This document shows, in pieces, positions 6,734 to 12,449 of a DNA stretch of 14,720 nucleotides. The stretch's first letter is position 1. Each line of letters opens with the position of its first letter. Both the position numbers and the translations under genes were made by a program. The notes under the pieces were generated by a model. The model was not told where the DNA came from. It made no database searches and saw only the letters and a program-made list of their open reading frames with translations. This DNA comes from an uncultured Gemmatimonadota bacterium (lineage in GTDB: Bacteria > Gemmatimonadota > Gemmatimonadetes > Gemmatimonadales > Gemmatimonadaceae), in the NCBI GenBank assembly GCA_946479895.1, contig CAMLHT010000080.1, positions 1 to 14,720 on the forward strand. Reading direction: 5' to 3'.

Positions 6734-8899
6734 ATGACCAAGGCGGGGGCCGGGCGGTTTCCGGCAGGAACATCGGACAGCGATCGGGTCGGGACGGCGC
6801 CGAAGCCGGAAAAGCGCAAGGGCGTGCTGCTGCGTCAGGGGCAGCAGGCCGCGGCCGCGGAGCTCGGCCTGCGCGCGATCGCCGGCGTTCCCCTGGATGA
6901 GCTGTACGCCTACGCCGTCGACGTGGTGAAGGCCGCGATCGAGGCCGACTTCGTCTACGTCGTGCAGCTGCGCGAGGGGAACGAGCTCGTGGTGCGCGCG
7001 CACGTCGGCCGCACCGACATGAATCCGGTCGGCCGGGTCATCGCCGCCGAAGGATCCATCGCCGATTTCGTGATGAAGAACGGCGAGCCGGTGGTCACAC
7101 CGGACTTCGAGCAGGAGGATCGCTACACCCCGCCGCCGGCGGTGCAGGAGGTGGCGGCCCGCAGCGCCGCCGCCGTGCCGGTTCAGGGACGCCTCGGGCC
7201 ATTCGGCTCGCTGGTGGTGATGAATCGCACGCCGACGCATTTCGAGGAGGAGGACGTCGCCTTCCTCCAGACCGCCGCCAACGTGCTCGCCGCCGCGGTC
7301 GATCGCGCCGCCGACAGCTCGGCGCTGCGCCGGCAGCAGGAGCTGTTTCGCGCGATCACCGAATACGGGCGCGAGATGGTCATGATCCTGAACGGCACCG
7401 GGATCCTGACCTATGTCAGCCCGTCGGGCTCCCGCATGCTGGGCGCCGATCCGCTCTCGCTCGTCGGCACGCCCCTCGTGAGCGTGGTGCACGAGGAGGA
7501 CCGTGATCGCGTCACCACCGCGCTGGCCGACGCCGCGCGCGACGCCAACGCCATGCGGCCGTTCGCGACGCGCGCCCGGAAGGCCAACGGCGAATGGATT
7601 CACGTGGCCGGCACCGCGTACAACATGCTGCACCACTCGGCCGTCCAGGGCATCGTGATCAACGCGCGCGACGTCACCGAGATGGTCGAGGCGCAGGAAG
7701 CGCTGCATCGCAGCCAGGAGCAGCTGCACCAGGCGCTCAAGATGGAGGCCGTCGGTCGGCTCGCGGGGGGGATCGCGCACGACTTCAACAACCTGCTCAC
7801 GGCCATCCGGGGCTACAGCGACCTGCTCGCGGCGGGCCTGCCGGCGGGCGATCCCCTGCGGGGCGACGTCCAGGAAATCCAGCGCGCGGCCGAGCGGGCC
7901 GCGTCGCTGACGCATCAGCTGCTGGCCTTCAGCCGGCGGCAGGTGCTCAGGCCGGGCCACATCGATCTCGGCGTCGTCGTGCGCGACATGGAGAACATGG
8001 TGAGGCGCCTCATCGGCGAGGACATCGAGCTCACCGTCACGTCGAACGCGACCCGGACGGTGCTCGTCGATCGCGGACAGATCGAGCAGGTGATCCTGAA
8101 CCTCGCGATCAACGCCCGCGACGCCATGCCCGCGGGTGGCACGCTGACGATCGAGACGCGCGACCAGGACGTCGCCGCCGGCGCCGTGGCGCGCGAGGGA
8201 GCGCCACCGCCCGGCCGCTACGCGCTCGTGCGCATCGAGGACTCGGGCACCGGGATTCCGCCGGAGATCGTCGACCGCATCTTCGAGCCGTTCTTCACCA
8301 CCAAGGGGCCGGGGAAGGGCACCGGTCTCGGGCTCTCGACGGCGTATGGCATCGTGAAGCAGTCCGGCGGCTTCATCGAGGTGACGAGCGTCGAGGGCGC
8401 GGGGACGACGTTCCGGATCTACCTCCCGGAAGCCGAGAATGCCGCGTCACGCCGCGACGAAGGCGCTGGCATCGCACCGGCACGGCGCGCGGGAGGAGAG
8501 ACGATCCTGCTCGTGGAGGATGCCGACGCCGTCCGGAACGTGGTGCGGCGCTCGCTCGTGAAGATGGGCTACCGGGTGCTCGAGGCCAGCAACGGCCCGC
8601 AGGCCATCGGGGTGGCGCTGGAGCACGCGAACGAGATTGACCTTCTGCTGACGGACTTCGTCATGCCGCATATGGGCGGACGGGAGCTGATCGATCGGTT
8701 GCACGAGCTCGGACTCCGGCCGCGCATTCTCATCATGTCCGGCTACATTGATGACGCGCTGCTCCGCGGCGGAGGTTTCCCGCCGGGCGCGGCGTTCATC
8801 GAGAAGCCGTTCACTGCTGAAAACATCGGCCGCAAGGTTCGCGAAGTCCTCGACGGCGTGGCTCCGAACCCGGCTATGTCCCCGACGCATGGTAAATGA
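6734..8899 (+). CDS. Hybrid sensor histidine kinase (GAF-PAS-HisKA-HATPase-REC)
   Basis: A 721-residue soluble kinase with no membrane segment or signal peptide. After a basic N-terminal stretch comes a GAF domain (about 36-195), a PAS domain (about 203-325), a HisKA domain with phospho-acceptor His349 in GGIAHDFNNLL, and a complete HATPase domain (about 440-570). The HATPase has N box Asn460 (NLAINARDAM), G1 EDSGTGIP, F box IFEPFFTTK and G2 GKGTGLGLS. The receiver domain (about 590-705) has Glu595/Asp596, phospho-acceptor Asp641 in TDFVMP and Lys691 in EKPF. It resembles CckA-type kinases and should sense a cytoplasmic or diffusible signal, which is unknown. An in-frame TAG four codons upstream fixes the earliest start at 6734. 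The stop overlaps the next kinase gene (ATGA). Confidence 0.92.
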   Translation: MTKAGAGRFPAGTSDSDRVGTAPKPEKRKGVLLRQGQQAAAAELGLRAIAGVPLDELYAYAVDVVKAAIEADFVYVVQLREGNELVVRAHVGRTDMNPVGRVIAAEGSIADFVMKNGEPVVTPDFEQEDRYTPPPAVQEVAARSAAAVPVQGRLGPFGSLVVMNRTPTHFEEEDVAFLQTAANVLAAAVDRAADSSALRRQQELFRAITEYGREMVMILNGTGILTYVSPSGSRMLGADPLSLVGTPLVSVVHEEDRDRVTTALADAARDANAMRPFATRARKANGEWIHVAGTAYNMLHHSAVQGIVINARDVTEMVEAQEALHRSQEQLHQALKMEAVGRLAGGIAHDFNNLLTAIRGYSDLLAAGLPAGDPLRGDVQEIQRAAERAASLTHQLLAFSRRQVLRPGHIDLGVVVRDMENMVRRLIGEDIELTVTSNATRTVLVDRGQIEQVILNLAINARDAMPAGGTLTIETRDQDVAAGAVAREGAPPPGRYALVRIEDSGTGIPPEIVDRIFEPFFTTKGPGKGTGLGLSTAYGIVKQSGGFIEVTSVEGAGTTFRIYLPEAENAASRRDEGAGIAPARRAGGETILLVEDADAVRNVVRRSLVKMGYRVLEASNGPQAIGVALEHANEIDLLLTDFVMPHMGGRELIDRLHELGLRPRILIMSGYIDDALLRGGGFPPGAAFIEKPFTAENIGRKVREVLDGVAPNPAMSPTHGK

Positions 8900-10434
8900 C
8901 GTCCCCTCGGACGGCGCCACCGGCCGCGCAGGATCGGCTGGCGGCGCTCGAATCGCTGGATGACCTGATCATCTGTCTCGACCCGGAGCTGCGGGTCGTG
9001 ACGTGGAACCGCGCGGCCGAGCGAATGCTTGGCCGTGGCGCCGGTGCCGTCATCGGGGCCGCGCTGATGACGCTCGTCGCGCCGGAACGGCGCCCCGACA
9101 TCCGGCCGCTGCTCGAGCGCGCGCTGCGCGGAGAGACGGTGGCGCGGCACGACACGGCCCTGATGCGCACCGACGGCGAGGCCACCCCGGTTTCGCTCGC
9201 GATCGCTCCCGTGGTGGACGGCGCCGGGAGGACCAGCGGTCTCCTGCTGCTCGGGCACGACGAGGCTCGCATCCAGCGGTTGCAGCTCCAGCTGCTCCAC
9301 TCGCGGCGGATGGAGAGCACGGGCCAGCTCGCGGGTGGCGTGGCCCACGAGTTCAACAACGTCCTGACCGCCATTCTCGCGCTCGCGGAGTTCGCCGGAC
9401 GCGCGCTGCCGGCGGATTCGCCCGCCCGGGACGACATCCGGCAGATCCGTGACGAGGCGACGAAGGGCGCGCGCCTCGTGCGGCATCTGCTCGCCTTCAG
9501 CCGCCGCGAGCTCCAGCGCCGCGAGGTCGTGCAGCTCGGGGCCATCATGCAGGAGCTCGAGCCGCTGCTCCAGCGGTTCGTCGGCGAGCACGTGCTCATC
9601 GCCACCGACGCATCGGCCGACACCAGGCCCGTCGAGATCGATCGCGCGCAGCTGGAGCTGGTGCTGCTCGACCTCGTGTCGAACGCCACCGCGGCGATGA
9701 ATGGCGGAGGCACGCTCAGGATCGCCATCCGGCCGACCACGGTGGGCGAGCATCCCCGCCTGCGGCCGGGAGACTACGTGCAGGTCACCTTCGACGACAC
9801 CGTCGGGGACGAGCGGGATTCGCGGCCGCGCCTGGCCGATCGGTTCTTCGCTGCCCAGGGCGACGACCGGACGGGCTTCGGCCTGGAAATGGTCGAGAGC
9901 ATCATGCAGGAGCACGGGGGATCCGTGGGAATGGACTCCGCGCCCGATGGGAGCACGACCGTCATCCTGCTGCTGCCGGCGGTGGCCGCGGCGCCGGTCG
10001 TCCCGGCCGAGCCGCTGCCCGCGGCGACGTCCGAGGCGAGCGAGACGATCCTGGTGGTCGAGGACGAGACCGCCGTGCGCAACGTCATCTGCCGCAGTCT
10101 CCGCGACCGCGGTTACGAAGTGCTCGAGGCCAAGAACGGCGAGGATGCGCTCCTCGTCGCCGAGCGGCACAACGCGCCCATCCACCTCGTGGTGACCGAC
10201 GTCGTGATGCCGGAGATGGGCGGGGCCGACCTGTTCCACCATCTCCGCCGCTGGTATCCGCGGATGCGCATCCTCTTCATCTCGGGTTATACCCGGGGCG
10301 CGATCCCGCCCGAGGCGCTGGAGGAAGGGATGAACGCGGCATTCCTCGCCAAGCCGTTCACGCTCGAGCAGCTCCTGGCGGAAGTGCGGAAGATGATCCA
10401 CGCGCCGCGGTCCGACGGGCGCGTCGCTTCCTGA
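8896..10434 (+). CDS. Hybrid histidine kinase with degenerate ATP-binding domain (PAS-HisKA-HATPase-REC)
   Basis: A 512-residue soluble protein. A PAS domain (about 15-125) leads to HisKA with His151 in GGVAHEFNNVLTAI, then a divergent HATPase domain (about 245-370) and a receiver domain (about 383-500) with Glu389/Asp390, Asp435 in TDVVMP and Lys486 in AKPF. The N box Asn263 remains (VSNATAAM), as does a TGFGLEM form of G2. The G1 box reads DDTVGD instead of DxGxG, and the F box is RLADRFFAA instead of IFEPFFTT. ATP binding may therefore be weak or lost, leaving a phosphatase, phosphotransfer or scaffold role. This is inference from motifs. The gene overlaps the upstream kinase by four bases, so the two are probably made together and may form a heteromeric phosphorelay. 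Receiver sequences of the pair are clearly related, which suggests duplication and divergence. Confidence 0.9.
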   Translation: MTSPRTAPPAAQDRLAALESLDDLIICLDPELRVVTWNRAAERMLGRGAGAVIGAALMTLVAPERRPDIRPLLERALRGETVARHDTALMRTDGEATPVSLAIAPVVDGAGRTSGLLLLGHDEARIQRLQLQLLHSRRMESTGQLAGGVAHEFNNVLTAILALAEFAGRALPADSPARDDIRQIRDEATKGARLVRHLLAFSRRELQRREVVQLGAIMQELEPLLQRFVGEHVLIATDASADTRPVEIDRAQLELVLLDLVSNATAAMNGGGTLRIAIRPTTVGEHPRLRPGDYVQVTFDDTVGDERDSRPRLADRFFAAQGDDRTGFGLEMVESIMQEHGGSVGMDSAPDGSTTVILLLPAVAAAPVVPAEPLPAATSEASETILVVEDETAVRNVICRSLRDRGYEVLEAKNGEDALLVAERHNAPIHLVVTDVVMPEMGGADLFHHLRRWYPRMRILFISGYTRGAIPPEALEEGMNAAFLAKPFTLEQLLAEVRKMIHAPRSDGRVAS

Positions 10435-10475
10435 GCGGCCGGCCGGCGACGTCGCACGCGCGGATCTTCGCCGCG

Positions 10476-10802
10476 GTGCGCCGGATCCCGAAGGGACGCG
10501 TCTCGACCTACGGCGCCATCGCGCGCCTGGCCGGGCTGCCGCGACAGGCGCGGCTGGTGGGCTATGCGCTCCACCGGCTCGACACGCATTCCACGGTGCC
10601 GTGGCACCGGGTCATCAACGCCGCGGGACGCATCGCGCTCGGCAATGCATCGGGGGCCGCCACGACCCAGCAGCTCCGGCTCGTCGCGGAAGGCGTGGCC
10701 GTGGGGCCCGGTGGCCGCGTATCACTCGCGCGATACGGCTGGCCGGCGGCCCGTACCGCTAGCGGAAGATCCCGAAGTGCCCGAGCACCCACCAGAGGAT
10801 GA
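10476..10802 (+). CDS. atl: Alkyltransferase-like (ATL) DNA-repair protein
   Basis: A 108-residue product from the GTG at 10476 that matches the DNA-binding domain of O6-alkylguanine-DNA alkyltransferases. IPKGRVSTYGAIARLAG holds the helix-turn-helix entry and the conserved Tyr, and PRQARLVGYAL holds the Arg finger region. The active-site motif is VPWHRV with Trp43 where true alkyltransferases have Cys (PCHRV). Such ATL proteins cannot transfer the alkyl group. They bind O6-alkylguanine, flip it and pass the lesion to nucleotide excision repair. The conserved first helix (ARIFAAV) lies upstream of this GTG, so translation probably begins earlier. The only upstream near-start is a CTG at 10431, forming CTGA with the kinase stop. 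The last 19 residues after RYGW are unusual and lie largely over the antisense small gene. Confidence 0.85.
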   Translation: MRRIPKGRVSTYGAIARLAGLPRQARLVGYALHRLDTHSTVPWHRVINAAGRIALGNASGAATTQQLRLVAEGVAVGPGGRVSLARYGWPAARTASGRSRSARAPTRG

Positions 10803-10887
10803 TGAAGATGATCACGGTGCTGAAGCAGCCACCGCCGAGCTTCTTGGCGCCATAGCCGGCGGCGACGCCTCGCAGAAGTTTGCTCAT
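10759..10887 (-). CDS. Small single-span membrane protein, 42 residues
   Basis: From the ATG at 10887 the product begins MSKLLRGVAAGYGAKKLGGG, continues CFSTVIIFIILWWVLGHFGIFR and stops. It has a short basic amphipathic N-terminus, a GGGC turn and one hydrophobic segment (about residues 21-38). Small proteins of this general pattern, with a GGGC motif before a single span, seem familiar from other bacteria, but no function is known to me. GGAG (complement of 10894-10897) lies six bases before the ATG, a strong ribosome-binding site that supports this start over longer in-frame ones. Its 3' end overlaps the ATL gene by 44 bases in convergent orientation. It is divergent from the SET gene. The role is unknown. 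Confidence 0.72.
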   Translation of the reverse strand: MSKLLRGVAAGYGAKKLGGGCFSTVIIFIILWWVLGHFGIFR

Positions 10888-11019
10888 GGGTTCTCCGTTT
10901 CCTGACGGTTGATTTGGCGGAGCCAAGTGCAGGGAGCGTACCCGTGGGGTGCAATCGGCAGGGCGAACCAACGAGTTTTGAGTCTCGCGTTCCGCCGATT
11001 CACATCAGACGTCCAGGCC
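10888..11019. promoter_or_regulatory. Divergent intergenic region with hairpins, small membrane gene / SET gene
   Basis: These 132 bases separate two divergent genes and should contain both promoters. The region is unusually structured. TTGGC-GGA-GCCAA (10914-10926) is a perfect inverted repeat, and CGAG-(8)-CTCG (10972-10987) is a second hairpin. GGCGGA (10916-10921) also pairs with TCCGCC (10991-10996), enclosing 81 bases. No standard -35/-10 pair stands out on either strand. The structure could be an operator, a leader RNA or a chance result of high GC. Confidence 0.35.
10914..10926. promoter_or_regulatory. Perfect 13-base inverted repeat (operator or hairpin)
   Basis: TTGGC-GGA-GCCAA is perfectly symmetric and extends to a seven-pair stem if one G-U pair is allowed (10912-10928). 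It lies 25 bases upstream of the small membrane gene start, so it could be an operator overlapping that promoter or a hairpin in its leader. No regulator is visible nearby. Confidence 0.3.
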
Positions 11020-11574
11020 ATGGCTGTCACCCGTCGCAAGAAAGCCCGCAAGTCCGCCACCGCTCCGTCACGCCGGCCCCGCAAGGTGCCCGACAAGCCG
11101 CGCCTCGGTCCCGTCAACGAATGGTTCGAGCTGCGCCGCTCCGGCATCCAGGGCGTCGGCGCCTTCGCGATCCAGGATATCCCGAAGGGCACGCGCCTCA
11201 TCGAGTACACCGGCGAGAAGATCACCAACGCCGAGGCGGACCGCCGCTACGACGACACCAAGATGAAGCGGCATCACACGTTCCTCTTCGTCCTCAACCA
11301 GAAGCAGGTCGTGGACGCGCAGTACGGCGGGAACGAGTCCATGTACATCAACCACTCCTGCGACCCGAACGCCGAGACGTTCATCATCCGCGGACGCATC
11401 TGGATCGAGTCCATGCGCACCATCCGGGCGGGCGAGGAGATCACGTACGACTACCAGTACGACATGGACGCCGCGTACACCGACGACGACCTCTTCCGCT
11501 TCTACGGCTGCCGGTGCGGTGCGCCGAATTGCCGCCGGACGATCGTGAAGACGCGGCGCCGGCCGAAGGCGTGA
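11020..11574 (+). CDS. SET-domain protein lysine methyltransferase
   Basis: A 184-residue SET protein. The N-terminal 25 residues are a highly basic, low-complexity tail. The SET core begins about residue 35 with FELRRSGIQGVGAFA and EYTGEKI. The S-adenosylmethionine and active-site motifs are NHSCDPNAE (Asn111, His112, Cys114) and GEEITYDY (138-145). The post-SET zinc ligands are Cys164, Cys166 and Cys171 (CRCGAPNC), which with Cys114 can hold one zinc. All elements of an active lysine methyltransferase are present, but its target is unknown. I chose the ATG at 11020 because the core and basic tail follow directly. The frame is open to 10909, but that extension looks like intergenic sequence. 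The stop overlaps the next GTG as GTGA, so it is coupled to the unknown gene and to fumarylacetoacetase. Confidence 0.88.
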   Translation: MAVTRRKKARKSATAPSRRPRKVPDKPRLGPVNEWFELRRSGIQGVGAFAIQDIPKGTRLIEYTGEKITNAEADRRYDDTKMKRHHTFLFVLNQKQVVDAQYGGNESMYINHSCDPNAETFIIRGRIWIESMRTIRAGEEITYDYQYDMDAAYTDDDLFRFYGCRCGAPNCRRTIVKTRRRPKA

Positions 11575-12449
11575 CGGCGGCGCTCCGGGCGCTCCTCGAG
11601 GGCGCCGTCGACTACGCCGGCCTGTTTCCGCCGGCCGCCCTCGACCTGCCCGCGGCCGTCCGCAACTACGCGGCCTATCGCGCCGGCGCCGACCGCTGGA
11701 TGCTCGGCCGGTTCGTGGTCGGCGTGGCCAAGCTGCCGGAGCTGCGCGCGACTGTCGCCAGGCTGCGCGGCGCCGAGCCCTGGCCGCTCAGCGTCGTCGC
11801 GCCGAATGCGCCGGCCGCGACGTCGGTCCTCCGCGCGACCGATGATGCCTCGGTCCGGATCGAGTCGGTCGAGGTGAAGGCGACGACGGCGGCGGACATC
11901 CTCCTCGTCGGCCGCGCCGCGCCGAAGACCCGCGACGTCTACGTGGAGATCGCGACCGACCGGGGAATGACGGCCCTCCTCGACGTGGTCGCGACGGCGA
12001 AACTCCGCGCGAAGATTCGCACGGGAGGCGTGACCGCCGAGGGATTTCCGTCGGCGGAGCAGGTCGTGGAGTTCATCCGTGCCTGCCTCGACCGGGGGCT
12101 TCCCTTCAAGGCAACGGCCGGGCTGCATCACCCGCTGCGCGGCGCCTATCCGCTGACCTACGAGTCGGGCGCGGCGAAAGCCGAGATGTTCGGCTACGTC
12201 AACGTCTTCCTTGCCGCCGCATTCATGCGTGAGGGCATGCCGGACACCGACGCCGTGGCGCTGCTGCTCGAGCGAGACCCGGCGGCCATCGTCGTCGACG
12301 ATCAGGTCATTCGCTGGCGGGAGCACGTGCTGACGGCCGAGGCGATTCGTGGCTCGCGCACCCGGGGCCTCACGTCCTTCGGGTCGTGCTCCTTCCGCGA
12401 GCCCGTGGAAGAGCTACCATTCCGGGCGTCCAGCGAGGCACCCGCATGA
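11571..12449 (+). CDS. Conserved-looking protein of unknown function, 292 residues
   Basis: I do not recognise a characterised family. The product is soluble, with no signal peptide or membrane span. Stretches that look functionally constrained are DYAGLFPPAAL (14-24), KIRTGG (148-153), FKATAGLHHPLRGAY (179-193) and TSFGSCSFREP (268-278). Regular alternation of hydrophobic strands ending in charged residues with amphipathic helices, and Lys148 and Lys180 at strand ends, suggests a TIM-barrel-like fold. That is inference. The GTG at 11571 overlaps the SET stop as GTGA, and the TGA at 12447-12449 overlaps the fumarylacetoacetase ATG, so it is translated as part of a coupled trio. Its position points to a role linked to aromatic amino-acid breakdown, for example handling a fumarylacetoacetate-related metabolite. 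Confidence 0.8.
   Translation: MTAALRALLEGAVDYAGLFPPAALDLPAAVRNYAAYRAGADRWMLGRFVVGVAKLPELRATVARLRGAEPWPLSVVAPNAPAATSVLRATDDASVRIESVEVKATTAADILLVGRAAPKTRDVYVEIATDRGMTALLDVVATAKLRAKIRTGGVTAEGFPSAEQVVEFIRACLDRGLPFKATAGLHHPLRGAYPLTYESGAAKAEMFGYVNVFLAAAFMREGMPDTDAVALLLERDPAAIVVDDQVIRWREHVLTAEAIRGSRTRGLTSFGSCSFREPVEELPFRASSEAPA

Noticed and set aside
8743..10401. 552-codon minus-strand open frame opposite the second kinase
   Set aside because: No recognisable motif, with composition typical of antisense shadows; the plus-strand kinase is certain.
10916..10996. A genuine tRNA gene
   Set aside because: The pieces do not make a cloverleaf: the T-loop consensus is missing, the anticodon-like loop has eight bases and the D-arm is not correct. 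It is kept only as a low-confidence structural observation.
10909..11019. 37-residue N-terminal extension of the SET protein from an ATG at 10909
   Set aside because: It has no domain-like character and would cover most of the divergent promoter region. The ATG at 11020 is followed at once by the basic tail and SET core.
12386..12445. Longer FAH start at 12386
   Set aside because: It would overlap the upstream gene by 64 bases, and the added residues do not resemble FAH. The ATGA junction at 12446 fits the coupling seen elsewhere.
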